From Arthrobacter sp. ISL-48 (GTDB lineage: Bacteria > Actinomycetota > Actinomycetes > Actinomycetales > Micrococcaceae): a stretch of 64,000 nt of DNA. The stretch is from positions 246,542-310,541 of the forward strand of contig NZ_JAGGPL010000013.1 of assembly GCF_018613805.1 (NCBI RefSeq), read 5' to 3'. A program made the position numbers and the translations under genes. Below, piece after piece: positions 27,558-39,097 of this stretch. Below the pieces are notes generated by a model, which saw only the letters and a list, made by a program, of their open reading frames with translations, was not told the origin of the DNA and searched no databases. Position 1 is the first letter of the stretch, and every line of letters starts with the position of its first letter.

Positions 27558-28916
27558 TCAGGCCCTGCCCTTGAGGGGCAGTTTGCCCAGCAAGGTGCGG
27601 GCCGCCATGACGGCCGCCCGGGCCAGGCGGTTGGCCTGGAACACGAGCGGACGCACGGGCATCACGAAGTCGCCCAGCAACTGGACCACCTCCCCGCCGA
27701 AACCTTTCTTGAAGGCGTAGCCGCCGTGGCCCTCTTCATCCTGGCCCTCGATGCCGAAGGTGCCGTAGAAGTTGTACCGGGAGTAGCCCTTCTCCAGGGC
27801 ATGCAGCATCATCCCCCAGTACAGCGAAGTGGCGCCGTTGAAGTAGATATAGTCCTGTTTGGTCCCGCCAATGACGCACACCACCTCATCGCCGAAGCAT
27901 ACAAAGTGAATGGCCGCCACAGTTGCCACGCCCACGGAATCCGGGAACCGCTCGATGTCCTTAAGGCTGCGCTCGTAACTGTCCACGAGGTCCTGGACCA
28001 CTTTGAGCCGGTTGGCCTTCTTTTTGCTGCCGGTCTCCTCGACCTCGCGGCGCAGCTCGGCGGCGGTCACGGACTCGGCGTCGAGCCGTTCGGTGATGGA
28101 CCTCCGATACGCGGGGATGTCGATCTTGGCCATCATGAGTTTGGTAAATTCGGCCGACGTGGTCCGCAGGAGCTGTTCGTAGTATTCGCGTTCCCGATAG
28201 ATGAAGCCCTTTTCATCCCCGGCCGTGCTCAGCGCGTCGTAAAACTCATCCAGGGTTTCCAGGGTGGCCTGCTCCAGGAACACGCCGTTCTTCTCGGCCT
28301 TCCGGATGGCCTTCCTGGTCCGGTAGCTGGTGCCCATGATGAGCTCTTCGGGATCCTGGATGCCGTCGAGTTTCTTGATGAACATCCAGTTGACGTTGGC
28401 GAAGTTCATGTCCGAGCCCTGGTGCTCAAAGCCCAGTCCCGCCAGTTCGGCGATCAAAGGCCGGTTGTCCTGGATCTCCGGGTGCTCGGCACCGTCTGCG
28501 TCGCGGGCAATGTACAGGAGGTTGGGGGAAATCCTTAGCTCGGCGGCTTTGCGCTGTGCGGCCCGCTGCTTAAGGAGTTCGACGACGGCGCGCACCAGCC
28601 CAGCGTCCGCGTAGTCCAGGAGCGGGCCCTTGGCGCACTCGCAGACTTTGTAGCCAAAGCGGTTTGTGGTGTAGTTCAGCTTTCCGGCTGCGACCAGCTC
28701 ACCATCGCGCCTGACGCCGAAAAGCTCCACGACCTGTCCGCGTGAACGCTGGAAGCGGGTGAAGTCGGCGGACTGGATGAAGTTGTTTTGTGGATGGTTC
28801 AGGGAAAAGGACTCGAATTCGGCGTCACTGAGGACGGCCAACTCGAGCTCGGTCCCGGCCTTGATCGGATTCACAGAAGTTTCCTCACCTATGGATGTGC
28901 TGTCGGCTTGTGGCAT
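27558..28916 (-). CDS. FemAB-family peptidoglycan bridge aminoacyltransferase (1)
   Basis: A 452-residue enzyme of the FemX/FemAB family, which uses aminoacyl-tRNA to build interpeptide bridges on peptidoglycan precursors at the cytoplasmic membrane face. It shows tandem GNAT-like halves (FQRSRGQVVELFGVRR; GTSYRTRKAIRKAEKNGV) with a Lys/Arg-rich helical hairpin between (RLKVVQDLVDSYERSLKDIE) and the conserved YNFYGTFG region. I took ATG 28916 (after GAAGG); the GTG at 28874, 6 bases after GAGGAA, is equally well supported. The added amino acid cannot be told from sequence. Confidence 0.86.
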   Translation of the reverse strand: MPQADSTSIGEETSVNPIKAGTELELAVLSDAEFESFSLNHPQNNFIQSADFTRFQRSRGQVVELFGVRRDGELVAAGKLNYTTNRFGYKVCECAKGPLLDYADAGLVRAVVELLKQRAAQRKAAELRISPNLLYIARDADGAEHPEIQDNRPLIAELAGLGFEHQGSDMNFANVNWMFIKKLDGIQDPEELIMGTSYRTRKAIRKAEKNGVFLEQATLETLDEFYDALSTAGDEKGFIYREREYYEQLLRTTSAEFTKLMMAKIDIPAYRRSITERLDAESVTAAELRREVEETGSKKKANRLKVVQDLVDSYERSLKDIERFPDSVGVATVAAIHFVCFGDEVVCVIGGTKQDYIYFNGATSLYWGMMLHALEKGYSRYNFYGTFGIEGQDEEGHGGYAFKKGFGGEVVQLLGDFVMPVRPLVFQANRLARAAVMAARTLLGKLPLKGRA

Positions 28917-28956
28917 GCGCTGACCTTCGTTGATGGATGGGTGGGCAGGCGCAGGG

Positions 28957-30105
28957 TCAGTAGAACTGGCCGCCGGTGCGCATGGTTTCGAGCCGCCGGA
29001 AGATGCGTTCGGCACCCTTGACCCACAGACGGTACCTGAGCGGAGCCAGGACGTAGTCATAGCAGCCCACAAAATCGGTGACCGTCTTGGTGAAGCTGGT
29101 CTTGAACATGCCCATGCCATGCAGCGGGTGTGATGTGTCCTTGATCCTGGCCGCGGGAGGGGCACCGCAGAAGTCATACTCGGTGCAGCCGAGTTCCTTC
29201 ATCCGGCGGATGGCAGCCCACTGGACCAAGTGGGAGTCACCGTACTGCTTCCGGTTTTGCGTCGACCCGCCGTCCTTGTAGGTTGCCTTCGACCCGAAGT
29301 TGATGACGAAGGCACCTACGCTCGGCTTCCCGTCCTCATAGACGAAAAAGAAGTTGCCTTGGCCCCGGTTGCAGAACTCGTCCCAGAACCAGGAGTAGTA
29401 CTCGAAGCTGCGCAGCGGCATGGAACCCTTTGCCTTGACAGTGTCCGCCATCAGCTCGTAAAGGGCACGGTATGTTTCCGGGCTCTGTTCCCGTTGGACC
29501 ACTTCGCAGCCTTCACGTTCGGCGCGGCGGATGGCGTTGCGGGCGCGGGAGGAGATGGACCTCAACACCTGGTTCTCAGGCGGGGCGATATCAAGCAGCG
29601 CGGTGGAGTCGTTGGACTGGATGTTGGGAGCCTTCAGCATGCCTGAGGCCGCCAAGTGTGCGTGAGCTTCGCCGGTTGCCTCGATGTCCGGCTCGATCTT
29701 GATGGCGAAGACGTTGAGCTTCCGGCTCCGGGCGAAGACAGCGCACGCCTCCAGCGCCGGCTTGAGGTCCTCCACGGCGGACAGGTCTGGCCCCTTGATG
29801 AGGTACCAGAGGCGGCCCAGCGCCGGGAATTTCTTCTCCAGCACCAGGTTATAGCTGGCGGCTCCCGCGGATTCCAGGACCAGGAAGCGGACACCCCAGC
29901 CGTGGCCGTTCTTCACCGACGCATAGGCCGCCGACTGTAGCATGTTGCCGCCGTTCGGGTTGGCCGTGATGTGCTTGTCCCAGTTCTCAATCTCTTCGGC
30001 TGTGGCAAAGCGGGCGGTGAATTCTCGCAAGGGGGCCGGGTCCAATCTCAGGGTTTTGTGCGCGGTCTGTGGGTGAGGTCTGTGGGTGAGGCGGCGGGCG
30101 GGCAT
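28957..30105 (-). CDS. FemAB-family peptidoglycan bridge aminoacyltransferase (2)
   Basis: A 382-residue second member of the family directly upstream of the first, on the same strand and about 40 bases away. It has the N-terminal acceptor half (NGGNMLQSAAYASVKNGHGW; YLIKGPDLSA), the Arg-rich RSISSRARNAIRRAEREG segment, and the C-terminal GNAT half (VYEDGKPSVGAFVINFGSKA; YDFCGAPPAARIKD). The helical coiled arm is shorter than in the first copy. Paired enzymes often add successive residues of one bridge. Acceptor and donor are unknown. Confidence 0.86.
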   Translation of the reverse strand: MPARRLTHRPHPQTAHKTLRLDPAPLREFTARFATAEEIENWDKHITANPNGGNMLQSAAYASVKNGHGWGVRFLVLESAGAASYNLVLEKKFPALGRLWYLIKGPDLSAVEDLKPALEACAVFARSRKLNVFAIKIEPDIEATGEAHAHLAASGMLKAPNIQSNDSTALLDIAPPENQVLRSISSRARNAIRRAEREGCEVVQREQSPETYRALYELMADTVKAKGSMPLRSFEYYSWFWDEFCNRGQGNFFFVYEDGKPSVGAFVINFGSKATYKDGGSTQNRKQYGDSHLVQWAAIRRMKELGCTEYDFCGAPPAARIKDTSHPLHGMGMFKTSFTKTVTDFVGCYDYVLAPLRYRLWVKGAERIFRRLETMRTGGQFY

Positions 30106-30204
30106 ACAGCCACAAGTCTAAAGCCTGATCCGGCCAGGGCATTCCAGCAGGCCGCTGCGGCCTCCCGCCTTGACTCCGGGTTCGCGCTTCGCAAGGGTGG
30201 AAGG

Positions 30205-30441
30205 ATGCGGTCCCCTTCCGTAGAATCCCCAGACGTTAGTGAGCCGGTGTCCGGCAGCAGGGGAACGGGCAAACGGGGAACCGCTAGGCAGTTGCCGATG
30301 CTGCTGGGCTTCCTCGTGGCTTCTGCGGTTGTGGCCGGCCTGGGCAGCTTGCCAGTCGTGGCCAACGTGAACGGCTGGTTTGCCACCGCGGACATGCCGC
30401 CGTGGACCCCGCCAACGTCAGCTTTCGGCCCTGTCTGGACT
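30205..30441 (+). pseudogene. tspO: 3'-truncated tspO/MBR-family gene remnant
   Basis: The plus-strand frame from ATG 30205 encodes a convincing TspO N-terminus: a first membrane helix (LLGFLVASAVVAGLGSLPVV) and the family hallmark PPWTPPTSAFGPVWT. Similarity stops abruptly at about 30441. The remaining four helices are missing, and the frame then runs antisense into sdaA. No tspO 3' half was found elsewhere in the window. I read this as a gene cut by a deletion or by the rearrangement that placed sdaA here. The start is approximate. Confidence 0.72.
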
Positions 30442-30474
30442 AAACGCCTGGGCCGCTATCAACAATTGAGCCGT

Positions 30475-31902
30475 TCAGCATTCCACGACGTTGACGGCGA
30501 GGCCGCCCATGGCCGTTTCCTTGTATTTGGAACTCATGTCCTTGCCGGTTTCACGCATGGTCACGATCACCTCATCCAGCGAGACACGGTGCGAGCCATC
30601 ACCCCAGAGCGCCATCTTGGCCGCGTTGATGGCCTTCGCCGCAGCGATCGCGTTCCGCTCGATGCACGGCACCTGCACCAGCCCGCCAATCGGATCACAC
30701 GTCAAGCCAAGGTTGTGCTCCATCGCGATCTCCGCGGCGTTCTCCACCTGCGACGGCGTCCCGCCCATCACCTCAGCCAGCCCCGCAGCCGCCATCGACG
30801 ACGCCGAACCCACCTCACCCTGGCAGCCCACCTCCGCACCGGAAATGGACGCCTGCTCCTTGTACAGCACCCCGATAGCGCCCGCCGTCAACAGGAACTT
30901 CACCACCACGTCGTCGCGGTCCTCCTGGCTGGCGTTCTCCATCCCGGGCGCAAAATGCAGCGCGTAGTACAGCACCGCCGGAATGATCCCCGCCGCCCCA
31001 TTCGTCGGCGCCGTGACCACCCGCCCGCCGGAAGCGTTCTCCTCGTTCACGGCCAGAGCGATCAGGTTCACCCACTCCTGCCAATACTTCGGGTCATGGA
31101 AGTCCTCGTCCCCGCCTTCACTGTCCGGCCGGGAGCTTTCCTTTTTCAGCCGGTCGTACCAGTCAGGAGCACGACGGCGGACCTTCAGCCCGCCCGGCAG
31201 CACGCCCTCACGCTTCAGGCTGACGTCCACACAGCTCTCCATCACCGAGTAGATGTGCAACAGACCGTCCCGGATCTCCTCGACCGTCCTGCTGTCCTCT
31301 TCATTGACCCGCATCACCTCACTGATGCCCAGCCCGGTCTCCCGGCAGTGTTCCAAAAGTTCCGCAGCGGTGCGGAACGGCAGCGGCAGCACCTTCTTGG
31401 ACTCCTCCAGCTCCTGCAGCGCGGCGTCCTCCTCGCCTTCGCGGACAATGAACCCGCCACCCACCGAGAAGAACGTCGCCGCGTGCAGCACCACACCCTC
31501 CGCGTCGGACACCGTAAACGTCATGCCGTTGGTATGCCTCGGCAGGATGGTCAACGGCCGCAGCACCATGTCCTTCACCCCATACGGCAGAGGCACCGAA
31601 CCCGCGAGCTGCAGCACCCCGGTCTCGGCAATCCCAGCCAACCGCTCCTCCACCTCATCCGGCAGAATCAGCTCCGGATGGAAACCCTCCAGCCCAAGAA
31701 GGATGGCGGTCATGGTGCCGTGACCATGACCGGTCGCCGCGAGCGACCCATACAGGTCAACCCGCAGCGACGCCACCCCCGCCAGCACCCCGCAGGACTT
31801 CAGCTCCTCCGCGAACACCGCAGCAGCCCGCATCGGCCCCACCGTGTGCGAACTCGACGGCCCAATACCAATGGAAAAGAGGTCAAAAACTCCAACAGCC
31901 AT
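30475..31902 (-). CDS. sdaA: L-serine ammonia-lyase (single chain, iron-sulfur type)
   Basis: Deaminates L-serine to pyruvate and ammonia. The 475-residue protein joins both domains: the beta-type N-terminal domain ([20 protein letters not shown]) and the alpha-type catalytic domain with Cys residues for a [4Fe-4S] cluster ([20 protein letters not shown]) and the C-terminal Cys. ATG 31902 follows AGGA by 6 bases. It sits downstream of gcvT in the same direction, so glycine cleavage and serine degradation may share expression. Third-position use is noticeably richer in C than in its neighbours (by eye), and both flanks look rearranged. Confidence 0.93.
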   Translation of the reverse strand: MAVGVFDLFSIGIGPSSSHTVGPMRAAAVFAEELKSCGVLAGVASLRVDLYGSLAATGHGHGTMTAILLGLEGFHPELILPDEVEERLAGIAETGVLQLAGSVPLPYGVKDMVLRPLTILPRHTNGMTFTVSDAEGVVLHAATFFSVGGGFIVREGEEDAALQELEESKKVLPLPFRTAAELLEHCRETGLGISEVMRVNEEDSRTVEEIRDGLLHIYSVMESCVDVSLKREGVLPGGLKVRRRAPDWYDRLKKESSRPDSEGGDEDFHDPKYWQEWVNLIALAVNEENASGGRVVTAPTNGAAGIIPAVLYYALHFAPGMENASQEDRDDVVVKFLLTAGAIGVLYKEQASISGAEVGCQGEVGSASSMAAAGLAEVMGGTPSQVENAAEIAMEHNLGLTCDPIGGLVQVPCIERNAIAAAKAINAAKMALWGDGSHRVSLDEVIVTMRETGKDMSSKYKETAMGGLAVNVVEC

Positions 31903-31924
31903 GATGGTTCCTAACTAAGAGTCT

Positions 31925-32125
31925 GGTCGGGTTCGGGGAGGGGGTCCACCCGCGCAGCGGAACGCTCCCACGAGGGGCCGGCGGAGCCGGACTTTTCGAA
32001 AGCGTGCATCAAAGCGACGAAGTGGGCCCACACCGGCAGGGTTCCCTGGCCGAGCTTGCGAGGCTAGGGTGCCGGTGGGGCGCAGCACGCGTGAAAAGTC
32101 CGGTCCGCCGGTCCCGAACCCAGCC
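31925..32125. repeat. Nested inverted repeats filling the gcvT-sdaA gap
   Basis: Three nested inverted pairs share one centre: GGGTTCGGG (31929-31937) with CCCGAACCC (32113-32121); GGCGGAGCCGGACTTTTC (31980-31997) with GAAAAGTCCGGTCCGCC (32093-32109, one base shorter); and CACCGGCA (32031-32038) with TGCCGGTG (32070-32077). The gap encodes no recognisable protein. It could be a MITE-like element, a structured RNA or a recombination scar. The position is where gcvH often lies in related operons. Confidence 0.6.
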
Positions 32126-32138
32126 ACCGAGTACCCGG

Positions 32139-33314
32139 CTACTGGGTGCGCTTGTAGAACGGAAGTGCCACGACTTCGAACGGCTCTGCCTTACCGCGCA
32201 GGTCAATGTCCAGGGCGATGCCGGGCTCGGTGTGCTGTACGTCCACATAGGCCATCGCCACGGGGTAGCCCAAGCTGGGACTGGGCTGGCCGGAAGTGAC
32301 TTCACCAACCACCGCGCCGTCCTTGAGGACCGGGTAGTGCCCGCGGCCGGCGCGGCGCCCCAGGCCCTTGAGGCCCACGAGCCGTCGACCGGCGGTGGTG
32401 CCCGCTCCTGCCTCCTTCTTGGCTGCGAGCGCGGCCTTGCCCACAAAGTCGCCTTCCTTGGACAGTGCGACGACGGGGCCGAGTCCGGCGGCGAACGGGT
32501 CGACATCCAGGGAAAGCTCGTGGCCGTAAAGCGGCATGCCGGCCTCGAGGCGGAGCGAATCGCGCGAGGCAAGACCTGCCGGCGTCAGCTCCCCTTCGTC
32601 GGCGATGGCGACGATGGCCTGCCAGAGGGCCGGGGCGTCGTCGTTATCAATGAAGATCTCGAAGCCGTCCTCTCCGGTGTAGCCGGTACGGGCCAGCAGG
32701 AGGTCCTGTCCGGCGCCGCCTACGAGGAAGGGCACCTCCACCGCGGCATAGTACTTGAGCTCCGTGACCAGGCTGTGCTGTGCGGCGGGGACCAGGCGGA
32801 GGAGGAGCTCCTCGGCCTTGGGACCCTGGACGGCGATCAGCGAGGTGACAGCCGAGACGTCGTCTACTATCACGTCAAAGCCACCCTCTTGGCCGGAAGC
32901 TGCCCTATCGGCCAGTGCCGCAGCAACTACCTTGGCGTTGCCCGCGTTGGGGACCACCAGAAACACATCAGTGCCGCCTTTTCCCGTGCCTGCGGCCGGG
33001 GGGCGGCGGTATGTGATGAGGTCATCGATGATGCCGCCGTCATCGTTGCAGATCAGCGAGTACTTAGCCTTGCCCACGGCCATCGCGGAGATCTTGCCCA
33101 CCAGTGCATAGTCCAGGAACGCGGCGGCGTCAGGGCCGGTGACCCATACTTCGCCCATGTGGGAGAGGTCGAAGATGCCTGCGGCCTTGCGGACGGCATG
33201 GTGTTCGGCCAGCTCGGAACTGTACTTAAGCGGCATCTGCCAGCCGCCGAAGTCGGTGAAGGACGCACCAAGTTTCTTGTGCTCTTCGTAGAGTGCTGTG
33301 AAGTTCTCAGTCAT
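32139..33314 (-). CDS. gcvT: Glycine cleavage system T protein (aminomethyltransferase)
   Basis: Transfers the methylene group from the aminomethyl-lipoyl H protein to tetrahydrofolate, releasing ammonia. The 391-residue protein is full length, with the N-terminal folate-binding fold (SFTDFGGWQMPLKYSS; GIFDLSHMGEVWVTGPDA), the ARTGYTGEDGFEIF motif and a C-terminal barrel (SGQPSPSLGYPVAMAYVD). It begins 11 bases after gcvP. The partner gcvH, whose lipoylated protein is needed by both T and P, is not in this operon. Confidence 0.95.
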   Translation of the reverse strand: MTENFTALYEEHKKLGASFTDFGGWQMPLKYSSELAEHHAVRKAAGIFDLSHMGEVWVTGPDAAAFLDYALVGKISAMAVGKAKYSLICNDDGGIIDDLITYRRPPAAGTGKGGTDVFLVVPNAGNAKVVAAALADRAASGQEGGFDVIVDDVSAVTSLIAVQGPKAEELLLRLVPAAQHSLVTELKYYAAVEVPFLVGGAGQDLLLARTGYTGEDGFEIFIDNDDAPALWQAIVAIADEGELTPAGLASRDSLRLEAGMPLYGHELSLDVDPFAAGLGPVVALSKEGDFVGKAALAAKKEAGAGTTAGRRLVGLKGLGRRAGRGHYPVLKDGAVVGEVTSGQPSPSLGYPVAMAYVDVQHTEPGIALDIDLRGKAEPFEVVALPFYKRTQ

Positions 33315-33325
33315 GATGGCAGTCC

Positions 33326-36235
<2,910 letters not shown>

Positions 36236-36282
36236 AAGGAACTCCATAACTAAGGCGGCGCAGGGTACGCCACATCGATTCG

Positions 36283-36530
36283 GTTCCTCCCCGCTCTGTA
36301 TTGGACCTGAGAGTTTCCGCGTTGCCTGCTTGCGCAGGCCCGCCCTTGCACCGTCGGTGAGCACAGCAGTCCTGGCATTCCGGAGCGATCCGGGATAATC
36401 CAGGCGGACGGCCTGCTACTTTCCAGAGTTGCCTCGCCGCGGCGGTACATGGGCCTGCGAGATTCCTGGGGAGGATTTGCTCCTACGGCGCCTGCGTGTA
36501 CCTACTGGCAGAACTCTCCCGCCGCAGATC
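36283..36530 (-). ncRNA. Tandem glycine riboswitch
   Basis: The gcvP leader shows two glycine-aptamer repeats on the minus strand. The first runs GCGGGAGAGTTCTGCC, GGCGCCGTAGGAGCAAATCC, then TCTCGCAGGC and CTCTGGAAAG. The second has CACCGACGGTGCAAG, AACTCTCAGGTCC and ACAGAGCGGGGAGG. These are the class-defining elements, and placement before gcvP is the classical arrangement. Boundaries are approximate. Confidence 0.9.
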
Positions 36531-36645
36531 AAAGGCATATTCATTTTGTTTGCTGATTGAGCGCGGCCATTGAGAGCCACCACAGAGTCCAATTGTCCTA
36601 TGCCTGTGGTGTTGGGGCAAATGGCGCGAGCTCAAAATTGCCGGT

Positions 36646-37182
36646 TCAGCCGCGGAGCCGCTCCAACGCCGCCAGCAGTGCCCCGACATGGTCCGCGGTT
36701 TCATGTGCCGGCACGGGTCCCACCGAGAGCATTGCGTTGAAGTACAGGCCGTCACCCATGTAAAGCACGGGTTTGGCCATGGCCGGGCCAACATCCTGGG
36801 CAATCTCTTGGAGCCAGCGCTGCTGGATGGCTGCGAACCGCTGCCGTGTTTCCTCGTGGGCCACCTCGGCAAGTCGCGTGGCCGCCACCACCGCGCGGTC
36901 CAGTGGGGTGTCCGCCCAGACGGAAGATTTGATGAAGTAGGCGGCAGCGCCCTCCTCGGCGGCGGCCATGGCGTCGGCGTCTGCCGCCGCCAGTTCGTCC
37001 AGCCTGTCCAGCAGGACCTCAATCAGTGCTTCCTTGTTGGGAAAGTGGTAGAGCAGCCCACCCTTGGAGACCCCGGCCCGCCTGGCAACCGCATCAAGTG
37101 TGGCGGCACGCTCCCCCACCTCGATCAGCAGCGACTCGAAGGCGTCAAGAACAGCCTCGCGGGCTACGGGTTTTCTGGCCAT
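36646..37182 (-). CDS. TetR-family transcriptional regulator
   Basis: A 178-residue repressor. The N-terminal helix-turn-helix is clear (VLDAFESLLIEVGERAATLD; VARRAGVSKGGLLYHFPNKEALI), followed by a helical ligand-binding domain of the TetR_C type (RWLQEIAQDVGPAMAKPVLYMG). It starts at ATG 37182; an ATG four codons upstream is possible. It is divergent from an MFS drug exporter, and a 30-base palindrome fills the short gap. Inference: local repressor of the exporter, relieved by an exporter substrate. Confidence 0.9.
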   Translation of the reverse strand: MARKPVAREAVLDAFESLLIEVGERAATLDAVARRAGVSKGGLLYHFPNKEALIEVLLDRLDELAAADADAMAAAEEGAAAYFIKSSVWADTPLDRAVVAATRLAEVAHEETRQRFAAIQQRWLQEIAQDVGPAMAKPVLYMGDGLYFNAMLSVGPVPAHETADHVGALLAALERLRG

Positions 37183-37217
37183 GGTTCTAATCATGCACGC
37201 TTCAGGACGGCCATTTC

Positions 37218-37247
37218 TTAACTGTACCGTCCAGACGGTATAGTTAA
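37218..37247. promoter_or_regulatory. TetR-type operator overlapping the exporter promoter
   Basis: TTAACTGTACCGTC / GACGGTATAGTTAA: 14-base arms with one mismatch around a 2-base centre. The right arm contains TATAGT (37239-37244), a good -10, ending 6 bases before the exporter ATG at 37251. The exporter mRNA is therefore probably leaderless and directly blocked by the bound repressor. Confidence 0.8.
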
Positions 37248-37250
37248 GCC

Positions 37251-38870
37251 ATGACCAGGTCCAACACCTTCCTTCGGGACACCCGCAGCCAGGACACCGG
37301 TTCGGCGCGCGGCATCGGCCAAGGTCCGGATAGCGCAGTGCGTTCGGCAGCCTTCGAAGCACCCAGGGCTCCGTGGCGCGACTGGCTGGCACTCGGTCTG
37401 CTGATGTTCCCGGTGCTGCTCGTCGCCGTCGACAACACGGCCCTCACGTTCGCCCTCCCGGCGATTGCGCGCAGCCTGGAAACCAGCGGCGTCCAGCTCC
37501 TGTGGATCGTGGATGCCTATCCGCTGGTCCTGGCTGGGTTGTTGGTGGCGATGGGCAGCCTGGGCGACAGGATCGGACGCCGCCTGCTGCTGCTCATCGG
37601 CACCATCGGCTTCGCCGCGGTCTCAGCGGCAACAGCCTTCGCTCCCGGCCCTGAATGGCTCATTGCCGGCCGGGCCGCACTGGGATTCTTTGGCGCCATG
37701 CTGATGCCATCAACGCTTTCACTGATCCGCAACATATTTCCTGATCCCAACCGGCGCCGGTTGGCCGTGGCCATCTGGGCCGCCAGCTTCTCCGGCGGCG
37801 CCGCACTGGGGCCCATCTTCGGAGGGTGGCTGGTTGAGCAGTTCTGGTGGGGAGCGGTGCTTTTGGTTGCCGTGCCCATCATGCTGCCACTGCTGGCGTT
37901 CGGCCCCGCCTACATTCCCGAATCCAAAGATCCGTCTCCCGGCCGGGTGGACGTGCCCAGCATCGTGCTCTCGCTGCTGGTCATGGTGCCGGTTGTCTAT
38001 GGCATCAAGGTGATAGCCACCGAAGGCATCGGCATAGCCCAGGTTGGCATCATCGCCTTCGGCATGGCTATGGGAACGGTCTTCGTCCGGCGCCAGCGGC
38101 GGCTGGCGAGCCCACTGCTGGATATGTCCCTGTTCAGCAACCGGGTGTTCAGCACCGCCATAACCGCGAACGTGTTCGCGCTCTTTTCGTTCAACGGTTT
38201 CATTCTGTTCCTGGCCCAGCACCTTCAGCTACTGGAAGGAATGTCGCCATCGGCCGCCGGAGTGGCCATGATCCCGGCCCTGATCGCCACCATGACGGCC
38301 GGACTGGTGGTGGTTCCGCTGGTGCGGAAGATCCGGCCGGGCTTTGTGGTCGCAGCCGGGCTTGCCTTGAGCGCCAGCGGCTACTGCGTGGTCACCTTCG
38401 GAGACCATAGCGCCGGGCCCGCCCTGCTGCTTGGCGCCCTGCTTATCCTGGCCCTCGGTGTGGGAACGGCGGAGACCATCTCTAACGACCTCATCCTTGG
38501 CTCGGTGCCGGCAGAGAAATCCGGCGCAGCCGCGGCCATCTCAGAAACGGGCTATGAGGTGGGGTCGCTGCTGGGCACGGCGGTCCTGGGCTCCATCCTC
38601 ACCGCGTCCTACCAGCACAACCTGAGGCTTCCTGCCGGACTGGCGGAGGCAGCCTCCGGAACAGCAACGCATCAGGCGCACGAAACCCTGGCGGGGGCAA
38701 TGGAACTGGCCAATATGCTGCCGGCTCCGCTCTCCGAAGCTGTCCGGGAGGCATCCCGCACGGCGTTCGATTCCGGTGTCCACATCACTGCAGCCATCGC
38801 ACTCGTCCTGATGGCTGCAGCGGCCGTCCTAGCCGCCGTCGGGCTCCGTAAAGTCCCGACGGCGGACTAG
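37251..38870 (+). CDS. MFS multidrug exporter, DHA2 (14-helix) type
   Basis: A 539-residue proton-driven exporter. The motif-A segment is MGSLGDRIGRRLLLL; an early membrane-embedded acidic residue (LLVAVDNTALTFALPAI) and about 14 helices place it with QacA/SmvA-like DHA2 proteins. Such exporters typically handle quaternary amines, dyes and antiseptics; its own substrates are unknown. ATG 37251 has no upstream ribosome site, consistent with a leaderless transcript. It is controlled by the divergent TetR gene through the palindrome between them. Confidence 0.92.
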   Translation: MTRSNTFLRDTRSQDTGSARGIGQGPDSAVRSAAFEAPRAPWRDWLALGLLMFPVLLVAVDNTALTFALPAIARSLETSGVQLLWIVDAYPLVLAGLLVAMGSLGDRIGRRLLLLIGTIGFAAVSAATAFAPGPEWLIAGRAALGFFGAMLMPSTLSLIRNIFPDPNRRRLAVAIWAASFSGGAALGPIFGGWLVEQFWWGAVLLVAVPIMLPLLAFGPAYIPESKDPSPGRVDVPSIVLSLLVMVPVVYGIKVIATEGIGIAQVGIIAFGMAMGTVFVRRQRRLASPLLDMSLFSNRVFSTAITANVFALFSFNGFILFLAQHLQLLEGMSPSAAGVAMIPALIATMTAGLVVVPLVRKIRPGFVVAAGLALSASGYCVVTFGDHSAGPALLLGALLILALGVGTAETISNDLILGSVPAEKSGAAAAISETGYEVGSLLGTAVLGSILTASYQHNLRLPAGLAEAASGTATHQAHETLAGAMELANMLPAPLSEAVREASRTAFDSGVHITAAIALVLMAAAAVLAAVGLRKVPTAD

Positions 38871-39097
38871 GGCGTGTTTCCTAATCCCGGTGCGTTGGTC
38901 CGGGATGCCTGAAAGGTCCGCCATCTACCCCTGACAGAACAACGCCAAAATGACGCTGCGATTCACAAGTTCTGCACTGCCTGAGCTAGGCAGCTTGCCC
39001 GGTGCTTGCTTACACAGACTAGATCTTGTTGTCTTGGGTGTAGCCAAGCTACGGGGGTCACTAACGGCGATCCCCTGCGCTCAATATGGGGGTTTAC

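Noticed and set aside
29971..31914. 647-codon open frame on the plus strand carrying the TspO N-terminus
   Set aside because: Only the 30205-30441 part is protein-like; the rest is antisense to sdaA, so it is not a long fusion protein.
38871..39097. Search for a tRNA, riboswitch or insertion-sequence end before the membrane protein gene
   Set aside because: Only a short CTGCCTGAGCTAGGCAG-type hairpin was found; no cloverleaf, conserved aptamer or terminal repeat.
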